In this document: positions 24,394 through 36,245 of the stretch, one piece after another
How positions within the stretch are numbered: position 1 is the first letter of the stretch
Layout of the letters: the number at the start of each line of letters is the position of its first letter
Assembly: GCF_003672135.1 (NCBI RefSeq)
Contig: NC_039517.1
Span: forward strand, 10,440,601-10,504,600
DNA from: Ooceraea biroi
Taxonomy: Eukaryota > Arthropoda > Insecta > Hymenoptera > Formicidae
Direction of reading: 5' to 3'
DNA length: 64,000 nt
Program-made: the position numbers and the translations under genes
Notes under the pieces: generated by a model
Databases searched by the model: none
The model's input: only the letters and a program-made list of their open reading frames with translations
Told to the model about the DNA's origin: nothing

Positions 24394-25679
24394 AATATAT
24401 GCAATCTTTATTCTAGCACCTGCGATGTTGCGTATGTTACAACATGCAATTAGCCCTCGGGGATTCAAGCAGTTATTTACAATGTATTTAAATATATCGT
24501 AAGTAAGGCAATGTATGATAATAATTAGCTATATACACGAAATAAGACTCGAAAGTACCAGTATGTATTTTCTATATTTCTAACATTTTACTTCGTTACT
24601 CAACAATTTTGTAAAACACTATCAACTATAGAATTTTATACAAGACAAACATTTTAATGGTGCTTTTATAATCAGCAAACGTGTTAAACATAAATGTAGA
24701 TTACTTTTTTATAGTTTTTATAGTTTGTTAATGCTGCATCTTGTTGGTATAAAACATAATATATTTTATAAATTTTGTCAATTTAGGTCACTGTCAGCCG
24801 ATAATTTTTTATTATTTACACGTAATTTTTTGATACCCGTTCGTTTAAATATATCTGAGCATACTTATATCTCGATAAAAGATTTAATGGAGCGGTGGAT
24901 AACGCAAAGGAGTTATCCTATAGTGGAAGTGATACGTACTGATAATAGTACAGTATTAATAAGGCAATATCCTTATTACTTAAATAGAGATCGTATCTTG
25001 CCCAAGAGATGCATACCTATTACTGTTACCACAAAAGAGCACATAAATTTTTATGTTACTGAACCTCATCGATGACTGATTCCATGGTTACAAGAAAATA
25101 TTACTGTTCATATTAATGAATCTGATTGGATAATAGTCAACTTACAGCAAACTGGTGAGAAGAAAATAGTTAATTTATAAATCTGCTTGTCATAAATATA
25201 TATATATATGTGTGTGTTACGCGCACGCGTATGTAAATTTTAGTTTTACATATTTCCAGTACCGAAATATTGTTATTTAAACCAAAATATTTTTAAGTAA
25301 TATGTTTGTAAATATAAAAGTTCAATTTAGTTTGCCATACAATTGTCGTTATTAAAGAAGTCTCAATACAGAAAGACGACAACATTTGAAACCGTATTAT
25401 CATTGTGTACAAGTCCTATCGTATCCAAAATAAATTTTCTTTCTGATATAGCTTGTGGTCACTATAATATATTAAGAAACACATTAAACTTTATGGAAAA
25501 TGCATTATGCAAATACAAAATTTTTCAAGTTTTTCACATTTTAAAAACAATATATTCTCAGAAGTTATGGATTTCGTAATTCTTACACTTTTTTACATCT
25601 TCAAACCTTCTCTAATAAAAGCTTACAAAATTTTAATTCCTTGTGCATTACAAAAAGAGATGTTGCAACCGTTATTTAA

Positions 25680-25823
25680 AGGTTCGTCTACATAAGACGC
25701 AGAACGCGAGTCGCAGGTCGCAAGATTGGGTCGCAATCAAGACGTATCTGACAACTATCGACTATTTTCATTTGATACATTTGCGACCTGCGACTCGCGT
25801 TCTGCGTCTTATGGAGACGAACC
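25680..25823. mobile_element. 144 bp MITE with 40+ bp TIRs
   Basis: GGTTCGTCTACATAAGACGC at the left pairs with GCGTCTTATGGAGACGAACC at the right, and the pairing continues for over 40 bp with few mismatches. TTAA lies on both sides (25676-25679, 25824-25827). It is absent from the same intron of unit B (about 41,235). Confidence 0.88.
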
Positions 25824-27728
25824 TTAATTGAAAAACAATGAATTAATATAGTATGTTTGTATACAACAGGATACTATCGCGTAATGTACGATCACATGAA
25901 TTGGAAACTAATTGCGAAGTACCTGAACTCTAAAGAATATACACATATAAACATACATGTTCTTAATCGTGCTCAACTCATCGACGATGCGTATCATTTT
26001 TGGGTGGCAAAGCGGCTTAATAATGAGATGTTCATGGAAATCACCCAGTACTTACACCAAGAAACAGATTACATAGCATAGTATCCCATGTTTCAAGCTC
26101 TCAGATATATATCACAATTCTTACCATTTCAAGAAATTGAACCTCTGAAGGTAAATAGTCATAAAATATTTTGCTACAAAAAATCTGCATAGGAATAGTT
26201 ATTGTCGTTACAAATGAAGCACGTTATAAATAATAGTATAAGTGTGATATTAAAATAAACATTTTTTTCTAGATCCACGTGCAATACATTTTGGGAGCGC
26301 TGCTTTCTCAAATAGGCTACGTGGAGGATTCCAATGAGACGGATCTCAACAAGAGGCTGCAAGGTGGGGATGTACTTTCGGTGTTTTGGAATGTCAGGGT
26401 AATGCCACTGAAAAATTGCAGGAGCATCTGAAAAATGGCAGCAGGTAACTTCTACCAAGCACAAGTAATCGCATTTTATGTTGTTATCTCTCTTCGGAAT
26501 CTCATATAAAAGTCGAAAAATTATTTTGCTCAAGTATGCAAAACTGTCTGCAACTTTTCAGAAAATTATTAGAGCATATTAAAATATGGATATAAAAATT
26601 GCAGCAGATTGTTTATTAACAACACTTTGCTTATTAACTGTAGTTCTGTTACATTCATTTGTTGCAAACTGCATTTATAAATGCAATATGCACATAATAC
26701 TAGTAGAAACAGGACAAAAGCAATAATGTTTTCATAAGTTGAAAAATTCTGATTGACTTGCACATCCAATCTACTTCAACCATTGCACAGATTTGTTCAA
26801 TTTGCTTTTATCAGATTTTGTTACAAAAATTTGTTAAGTTTTAACCAACATCGTGTCAATACTACGGTGTAACATACTTTGAAATTTTATATGTGAAACG
26901 TCTTCTGTTCGTCAAGTAATCTTGTAGTAATCTTATTAACTTCGCAGAATCTGTCCTTTTCCTTGTCAATTTTATTATTTAAGATATAAATTAAATGTAC
27001 ATGCGGATTCAGTATTTTTTTCTTTATATTATTTAATAGAGTTTCGCCAGATTGGAAAGACTGGGTATATTGCAAAGGTTCTATGGGAGCGAAGGTAGAG
27101 ACTTTGAACACTATGGTGAAATGTTTGTCAAGCATGAATGTATCTTTTAATAGCATTTTTGAATATCTTTCGTGCTCTGAAACATATTCTGATTCAGTCG
27201 TGCACTACTTATATAAAGTATCGCTAAACGATATGCTAAATAATATGCTAAATGGTGTCTACGTTCCTTATCAGATTGTTGCAAGGCATGCAAAGCATCA
27301 TATAGGCAATATAACAACAAATTATGAGATATACAAGTAATGAAATGATTTTTATAGATTTATCATTCAGATGCATTAAATTATTACTTATGCAATACAT
27401 TTCGTACTGTAGTAGTTATTAATTATGAATCTATTTTGGTTTTACAGGTATATAATTTCCGAAAAGACTAAGCTATTCAGTATCATTATTAATCATTCGC
27501 ATTCCGATGATGAAATCAACAAGGTAATTTTGATAATTTTAATGTTTGTTTTCTTGTATACATGTGCACTTGTGTAACTTTGTTGTTTAATGTTAAAATC
27601 TGTTTTAGTTAAAGACATGTGTGGAAAGCATTTCAAATAGAACAAGGACCGGGGATATGTCAAAGATATCGTATGCTATAGAGAAACGCTCGTTCAATAT
27701 TTACTTTTGGAAAAACAAATTAAAATAG

Positions 27729-29307
27729 AATCGATGAAGTAAACAAACCTAGGATTCGCATTCGGTCGGCAAAAAATAAAGACGGAGACAAGTGTGCACT
27801 TGTATGGCTTCATTAGAAGCAATATTCCGTTCGCGCATACGCGCTCAAATTTCACATGTATGATAGTGTGAGTAATAACTAATTGCAAAGTAATAACTAT
27901 TGTACATATTATTATTATTATACATACATGAAGCTGTATTAGATGTATACATATACATACACCTCGTGTATTATATATATGTATATATATGTACAATCTA
28001 GAGATGTTTAGTTATACTTGTTTTATTACTATTTTGCAATGCTTTATTAGTCATATTCTTCTATTTATTATCTATTTATTTCTATTTATTTTTCATACTT
28101 GAACATTTGTTTCCGTTGCATTATTATTTATATTCTTCTTACTATTGCTCTTGTGTGTTGTTATACTTTTAGTCTAATATTATTCTTCTCTCAATTGTTT
28201 ACTTTTACGTACATTTTAGAGCCCAATTACTTTTGTTTTGTTCTCTGTGGTCTTAGACATATAAAAGAGATAACCAAGGTCATTTTAGAAAACAATTTTT
28301 TAAAGATTTCATGTATATATATTTTGTTCTGAGAATATTTTTTTAAAGAAAAAACATTAAAATATTAAATTTGAGCCTATTTTTCAAGACTTTTTGTATT
28401 GAATAACCGGTTTTCGAAAATAAAGAACTTATGACCATCCATCTTGCACCAATCCTGTATCAAGCACATATTAAATTGTTTAGACAGAATAGTTCAGTGC
28501 TTAAACCTGGAACATATGTTCTTAACCTTCAGTTTGAGAAGAAAATATGTTGTAGCCATGTATCCTGTTCATAAAACATATTTAACATTTTTCTGCAAAT
28601 CAGGAAGGTTTATTTAGGGCTTTAATCACAGTTAGGACATAATACAACAAGAATAAATATTTGAAATTTACGTGCTGTACTTTATAAAAATCTTTACTAA
28701 AAATTTGAAGCTAATAAATTTTTGGTAAAAAAGAAATGATGACCTTTTTGTTAAACGTCTTGTTGGTAACATATTCCATTTGTTGTAGACTACTACTCTC
28801 AACTGTCAAACATGGTTTATTTCTTTTCAATTAATTATTAAGATCGTACCCAATACATTAAATATACATTATTCAAATATTATCTCTATTTGTGATACTG
28901 TATAACTGAGGACATTCTATAAAATTTAGCCAAAAGAATCTAACTATTTACACAACTTATTTATAAAATACAAAAGCAATATTTTAGCCACACTTGATCA
29001 TATTCCATTTAATCGTTTACGAAAACGTTAGGGTTTAACGCACTTGTATATCGATTTCATTTATTTCATTTTTGCATATAGTATAGAATAAAATAATATT
29101 CTTATATTATGCATTTATGTTTTCATAATATGTATAACATACCGCAACTAATATTTCACACTCCGTAACATTTTGAAAAATTTAATTATTATGAATGTAA
29201 TAATAGAAAATAAATCATTTTAAATATATTTTTTAAATAAAATTAGTATATTAATTTTCCCATTCTTAAACTGGTACATCAATAATAAAATTGATACTTT
29301 ATTTTAT
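27729..29307. other. 3' flank of unit A
   Basis: AT-rich and non-coding. The hydrophobic frame at 28,099-28,332 has no family features. The last 140 bp (29,165-29,307) is the unit-end sequence shared with 17,530-17,650. Confidence 0.6.
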
Positions 29308-29821
29308 TGTTACGTCTAGAGCTCCGTGAGCTCGAGGAAGGGCGCAACCAGACGTTTCTCGAGCTTTGTAGGCACTCAGCCGCAAAAACTCGAGTCGAGC
29401 TGACCGATACGCTCCGCTGTTTTAGGGTCAACGACCTGAGGTCAATTTTACCCAAACAGTCGAAACGGTCCGCTCGTCGGTCCCTTTTAGGTAAGGGAAT
29501 TGAATCTCTTTTACCAGGGATAGGACCCGTACGATTCGTTGCGAAAGGGAAAGATGGATAGAGGTCAATCACAATGAAAATTACTCGTTTTTGTTTCTTT
29601 TTAATTTACCACATTATATTTATGAATGAATAATAATTGTGTAATCAACAATAAATTTTTGCATTATGCGAATATAATTATAAAAATGATTCTGACGGGG
29701 GAGTCGTGCTTCTGCTTCTGCGTTTTATATAAGCCACTTGAAAAGGGGAAAACGGAATAGAATCTTTGTTCGACACTATTGTAGAAATGAAGATATGAGT
29801 CGGTGAAGATGCAAAAGAAAG

Positions 29822-29864
<43 letters not shown>

Positions 29865-30758
29865 GTAAAAGCAGTGTGCAGGTTTCGCTTACTTTCTTCG
29901 AGGCTGAGGAATCTTCAAATGTTGGTCTTGGAGTCGTTGCCTCTGTTCAAGGAGCCAACCCGTCCGGAGGTTCTTCGGATCGGTGTCTAGCACTGACTCT
30001 ACGTTTTTTTAATTTACTACGGTGTTCCGTGGACGGAAACAAGACTTTCGTACGTAATGTTGAATGCCGGATCCAGAAGAAGAGAACTCCGGGGCGGATC
30101 GTTCCCTTTATATAGGGCTAGAAAGGCTTAGGGAGAGGTTATTCTGATTCTGGGAATTGTTTTTTCATGAACCAGCGTCGTTGTTGTTTAATTATCACGA
30201 TATCGAAGGACAGCTTTATGGTAACTGTTTTCGGGAGTTGATGTCCGGCACTTGTGATGATCCACCTTTTGACACCCCCCCCCCCCCTAGATATGACGAT
30301 CCAAACGTCCGTTTCGTTACTCTGATTTTTTTTTATGTTGAGTTTCTAGTTCGCGAGTCCCCATGTGTGTCCGGATTCTTGGTATTAAAGATCGGTGAGT
30401 GACTTTTATTGCCGTCAACCGGTGACACCTTTCAAGTGCCGCCCCAATTCCCAGATCTAGAGCGATCTCCGTTATTTGTTTATATTTTTTTTCTTCTCTG
30501 CGTACCCCAGATATATTTTGTCTACTGAGTGCTTTGGCTGAGCACAGGCGCCAAGTCTCTTATTTATTTTTTTTTTGTGGAAGAGTTTTCGTTCATCACT
30601 TTGAGACATCTTTTGCTGAGACCATATAGCCCCTGCACCCGCGCAATTGCACTTGTCGCAGCGTGGGAAATGGTTCGTTAGATTATAAATTTTTCCCTCT
30701 AGGCCTATGTATTATTTCCTTTGAAAGCAAGGAACCGTGGAGTCTCCTGGACGTAACA
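29308..30758 (-). mobile_element. Solo LTR-like element, reverse orientation
   Basis: The 1,451 bp insert has ends TGTTACGTC and GACGTAACA. The unit A sequence ATTTTATACAATG near 17,655 is the exact empty site, with TAT repeated on both sides. On the minus strand the first 100 bp match the element at 49,978 (TGTTACGTCC then ACTCYACGGTTCCT). Minus-strand TATATAAAGG near 30,110 could be a promoter. It contains GA and C homopolymer tracts (29,825-29,866 and 30,280-30,290). No protein was recognised. A DNA element with a 3 bp TSD is the alternative. Confidence 0.55.
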
Positions 30759-30919
30759 TATACAATGAGTACATTTACACGGCTACATTAATCCGGTTTA
30801 GTAACAACCGTAGTTATAACTCTTTAAAGATGATGTTCGCTTACATCCAAGATTTATACCGTTATCGTAGCGTTATTACAATTGTCATCAATAACATCGG
30901 CGTAAAGCACTATTTATAC

Positions 30920-31736
30920 TAGGACTGTTACTTTTGATAACTTCGAATCTTCGAAGTTTTTCGAATTTCGAAGTTAATTTCAATCAGTGGAAGAACCACT
31001 ACTTGTGTTAGAAAATCCTTCGATTGGATCATCTATAGTGAAGTTGAAGCCACAATCGTCTTTGATGTTACTGATTCGCATTAACATATTTTTTGAACAC
31101 ATATTAATTAGTTTTTATTAATTAGTCTTTATTTTCAGCATTCCTCGAATGAATTCCCCTATTCGCATGAATATATTTTTCGAGGTGTCGGATAGTTTAT
31201 CGCCGGAATAGCACACGCGACCAACACACCGAAAGAATGACTCAGATTCACTTTTCAAACATATTTAACAACAACGATACACTTTTAACTAATACACATT
31301 TCACGGCAGAGTTTAACGACGATAAATTAACGTAGGATTCGCGATTTGGATCATACCATTTTGAGTCACGAAGAACGGATCCGTACGCTTTTGACGGCGA
31401 TCGCGGCGAAATTACTTCTGTTTTTTTAAAGACGATCAGGTTACTACAACGTCTATTTTTTTTCATCGATTTAACATTGACGTTTGTCTTTATTGTTCGA
31501 GCGCAATCAGCTGACCCGAGGACAGCTGACACAGCCGCGGCGCAAGAAACAAGAGCGCGCGATTTACTCCGCGCGCGTCCCCATTCACGCGCGCTTCGAT
31601 TATAAAGTCGTGCGTCGCTGATTCATAACACGAGGTTTCGAAAATTCGAATCTTCAAAATTAACTTCGAACTTCGAAAAACTTCGAAGCTTCGAATATTC
31701 GAATGTCGAAGCCTTCGAGGGAAATCATCAGCACTA
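30920..31736. mobile_element. hAT-type nonautonomous element
   Basis: The 817 bp element has termini TAGGACTG and CAGCACTA (inverted, one mismatch) and a perfect 8 bp TSD, ATTTATAC, at 30912-30919 and 31737-31744. The empty site is present in unit A (about 17,805). The subterminal 70 bp at each end is packed with TTCGAAG/CTTCGAA palindromes. A 94-codon minus frame (31,248-31,532) has no recognised domain. The right half is GC-rich. Confidence 0.9.
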
Positions 31737-32375
31737 ATTTATACGACATGTAACACCAGTAGTTAGAACAGCGGTTATTATTCCAAATTAAATCAAATTA
31801 ACGTTTCCGTATAAACATACTTAGTGCAAGATGGGTGTGTACTGATCGCAACAAACTTCCGATTGGAGCTTGACAAATATTTCCTTGCAAGGACGAGTTT
31901 GCATTAAACACAACATTTCATAACGATTGATATTATTGTTAAGGATGTCAGAACATTACTTTGTGTCAATAGAACAATGCAAATGCAACATCTACTTATA
32001 ATACGACGTGAAACTAGGGAAGAAATGTATTTATTCGTAACAGATGCCTCTATATGTTCCCCTATAACATTTTCTGCAATTGCAAATGTGGCAACAAATT
32101 ATGTTTGCCGGAAGATCGCAAATGGAAAACATACTTTGTTAACATACTTTGTTGCAATTCTGTTAGCACACTTCCGTCAATATGTAACATTTTCACCGTT
32201 CTATTGTCAGATCTGCTCTAATGTTGTCGTCAATTTGACTGTGGAATATGTTCGTATGATTTGGTTCACATTGGAGACCAACTGAGGACACAGTAGGCTC
32301 TGGCTTTGGCATTATAGTTCCGCTGACATTTGTTTTTCATTTGGCAACATCCCACAACCAAAATGTTTGCTGGGT

Positions 32376-32560
32376 TATGTTATGTTTAGAGCCCTCCGTC
32401 TTGTTTGCTCTCAAGCGTCAGTATTCCTTTTGTCGTGGTGAGATTTAGTCATGATTACAACGCTGTAGTGTATTTAGAATTTTTGAGGACTGTTTGCCAA
32501 CCACTAACAACTATCAGAGTTTCTTAGTAGTTATCTAAGCCTTAAATCTTCAATATGCAG
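32376..32560 (+). promoter_or_regulatory. Unit B promoter and first exon
   Basis: Second copy of the roughly 185 bp block described at 18,145. It ends in ATGCAG (32555-32560) followed by the donor GTAACT. Confidence 0.7.
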
Positions 32561-35500
32561 GTAACTTAATATAAAAAATGCATATAATTTAATCATGTAA
32601 AAATATAAGGAGATAGTACATATAAATTAATGTAATATCAGTTTGAAAAACAAAATAGCTAGCTATTAAGCAATAGCAAGCTATTAAGCAATATAATTAT
32701 TATTTCTCTGAATAATATTCTTCAACAAGCATTCTTTTTAAAATTATAGATATTATTATTCGGTATTATTATTCGTATACAAGGTAGTTATATATTTTAT
32801 TTGTTACATGTAGTCTACTTCTTACATAGCTAAGGAAAAGACATTTCCAATGTCACGTAATATCGTAAATATTGTACTGACATAACATTGAACGCACAGA
32901 TAAAAACTCAAGACAGAGAATTCTTTTTTTTCTTAATGTGAAATAATGTGAAAAACCACTTCACATATTCCATTTGCAATAGATAATCTGTAGTTTTTTA
33001 TTTTCTTATTTATGTGAACCTTCTCTTAAAGTTACAAAATAATAAAATTTAGTATATATAAAAGTATAATAAGAAAGATTTACATATTATTTTACGTGCA
33101 AATGTATCAGAATTCTTCTACAAATCCCTGGATATATCCTGTAAATACATTTCTGTGCATTAGTATAATAGCTTCGTCACTGAAGCAAAAGTACTTATAA
33201 ATATTTGAAGCAGTTAAAGCCATAATCGTATAAATTCTTCTGCACTTTACATTTGTAAATGTTCCTTGCCTAATGTATATATAACTATAATTTTTCATGA
33301 ATTTCCTTGATACATATCAGTCACAACATACAAGGATATAATTAAAGTATAGGTTTGTTAAAAAGTATTAATGATATTAGAGTAATTGCTTTTCTCTTTT
33401 TATTATTCGAATACTACAAAGAAAATAAACTATTTCTTATCGAAAGGACACCTCAGGATGACTTTGATATTGACACATTATTTGGTTCACGATCGTTAGT
33501 GTAACCTTTAGTATGATAAAGTCGATGGCATTTCAAGCACTACCAATAAAGAAACAACCATATACGAGAGATACAACCATATTAAAGGACATTAATATTT
33601 ATTACCCATTTAAATTATATTTGTAGGTTTTTGAGATTAATAAAATGTGTATAGTCGTAGAATAACATTTTATGTCAGCGATCAGCATGGTACAATCTAA
33701 AGAGTTTGACAAATCTATCAATGATAGACTGTCATATAATAAGAATGGAATAGAAATCTTGTAAAACTTACAATTAGTAAAGAATCAAAGATATGTGAAT
33801 GTATAGGCTAATTGATAAAATACTATCACTTTACTAACAAGGGACCTGTCACAACTGTCCGAAACCGATTTGATTCTCCTTGAAATATGTTATTAAATAT
33901 AAAAATCTAAGAGACACGTATTTTTTTATACGTGCCCATCTTATCTTTAAATCTCATTTTTAATCTCATTTTTAAAGGATAAAACATCCCCTGAAAGGTA
34001 ATTCGGTATATTTGCTTTTTCGAGAATATCTTCGAAACCGTGAGAGATACAAAGAAATGTTTTAGATAAAAATTTAATGGGAAATAACGTTCTTGAAAAT
34101 GATATGATCAAATATTGCAATAATTTAATATTTTGCAAAATATCCCCACTGCTATCACTTATTTTTGCTAAAGTAAACATTTTTGTTAGGACAGAAAGTA
34201 AAGAAAATTTTACGCCAAATTCAATCATGTCTAACAAAGTTGATTTCCGAAATGCCATTTTTGGAAAATAAGCCGCAAACAACTCACTGCCTCACTATAA
34301 GTGTGCGCAGCGTCTGTGTCCTGTTTATGCAAGGTATATTATTTTAATCTATTCTGCATCATATCGTATATTATTTTAATATTTCTTCTCTTAATTTTTA
34401 TCACATGAAATCTGACTTACGAATTTCATTTTACATATGTACGTTTAGTGCTTTGATTACATAATTTTCGTAAGTAAAAAAATAAGCATTATCGCATTAC
34501 CCCGTAAGATAAGCAACACCGATTGCAGGACGATTAAAAGAACAACAACGTAAATTCTATTTACTACATACGTCTTTATGACTCGTACAACTATCAACTT
34601 CTTCAGATTTCATGTGGTAAAAATTAAAAGAAGGAAATATTAAATTGATATACGATATGATGCAGACCAGATTAGTATAACATACATTGCATAAACGAGA
34701 CACAGACGCTGCACACTTATAGTGCGGCAGTGAGTTGTTTACTTATTTTCCAAAAATGACATTTCGGAAATCAACTTATACGTGATTGAATTTGGCGTAA
34801 AATTTTTGTCCCAACAAAAATGTTTAATTTAGCAAAAATAAGTGATAGTGGTGGAGGGGGGGGGAGGATGCAATATTAAATTATTGCAAAATTTAATTAT
34901 CTCATTTTCAAGAACGTTATTTCTCATTAAACTTAATTTATCTAAAACATTTCTTTGTATCTCTCAGTTTCGAAGATATTCTCTAAAAAGTAAATATGCC
35001 GAATTACCTTTCAGGGGGTGTTTTACCCATTAAAATAGAGATTAGGCACGCATAAAAAAACGTATTTCTTAGATTTTTATACTTAATAACATATTTTAAG
35101 GAGAATCAAATCGGGTTCAGACAGTTGTGACATGTTGTCCCTTGTAAATTAACGATTCTGTGATGTATTAAAGGTGAAAGTTTTCCAAAACATGAAAAAT
35201 TTTGGGTAGCATGTCGCTTTTAAAATTAGATCTTGCGCAGATCTGATGCCAATTTGCGTAATACCTCCATTAGTATAAGATATTTGTCAATATAGATCAA
35301 TTCAGTTTTAAGCAGCGATAAATTTCTACTGATTCAAAAGAATGTTTCAACAGGAAAAAGTATTTACAATTAGAGAATAGGAGAAATAAATGAAAATAAA
35401 CTAATAATAACATTGACAGAAAATAAGGAATAGAAGAAAACGATTTATTCATATAAAGTTGCTGCAGGATGCAATGCTTAAACATTTTATCGTTTGCAAC

Positions 35501-36209
35501 GTTTGTCTAAATAATTACGGCTAACATTGTCCTACAGGCAGTAATTTAAGGTCATGACCTTGATAATGTGTATTATCTAATAGGTACATATAAAGAATGA
35601 GAAAAAGAAGAGAAAAAAGAATAAAGAAGTTTCGTATGAGAAAGATATTTACTATATTTTGTTTATATTTTATGTTTTCTAAGAATAAATTGGTTTTTCA
35701 GATATTTCAGACAAAAATAAGCATCCTATTTTTGCAACTGTCTTTAAGTAGTACAATATTCACCATTGTGGGAGCACAAATATTTAACGACAAGCTGAAT
35801 GTTGATGCAGCTAGTTATCGATTACCAGAAAACATAATACCGCGACATTATAACATAAGTATGTCATTACCAGCCCATTTAGAACAGTTGGATATTGGTG
35901 AATGTGCTATCGATATCGAGATTTCTAACGCAACATATCACATACGCTTACATTCCTTGGATCTACACATATATAAAGAGCAGACTAGATTGGTTAGGAA
36001 GGATGGTAGAGAATTTAAACCTATAGGACACATATACAATTCATCAATGCATATTCTAAAATTGCAATTTTATAATAAGATACGACCTGGGTTTTATACT
36101 CTGGATATAAAATATACTGTCAAACAGTCCCTTGGAAAGAAACCTGGCTTTATTTTTAAAGAATTTTTGGTCAAAGAAATGAATAAAACGTGAGTAAATG
36201 TTAAAAATG

Positions 36210-36245
<36 letters not shown>

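Larger units (their letters stand above)
18324..27728 (+). pseudogene. M1 aminopeptidase N-like gene, unit A (inactive site, multiple lesions)
   Basis: Twelve exons can be placed by GT/AG signals and by alignment to unit B: 18324-18329, 20112-20598, 21173-21640, 22184-22366, 22930-23087, 24417-24498, 24787-25154, 25870-26150, 26273-26444, 27040-27336, 27448-27523, 27609-27728. It keeps recognisable M1 segments (ARRVFPCWDEPALK, WLNEAF, GYYRVMYD, LNRAQLIDDA). The catalytic positions are altered: GAMEN is DVIGK (21606-21620) and HExxH is HGMMH (Gly codon at 22259-22261). Lesions: one T short in the T run at 20559-20566, a 1 bp loss near 22,202, one extra C near 23,023, TGA replacing Trp at 25073-25075, TAG replacing Trp at 26079-26081, and a 14 bp deletion near 26,357. 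With six lesions in separate exons, it is a pseudogene. Confidence 0.88.

Noticed and set aside
28099..28332. Hydrophobic 77-codon frame after unit A
   Set aside because: Leucine/isoleucine-rich AT DNA with no domain and no counterpart in unit B.
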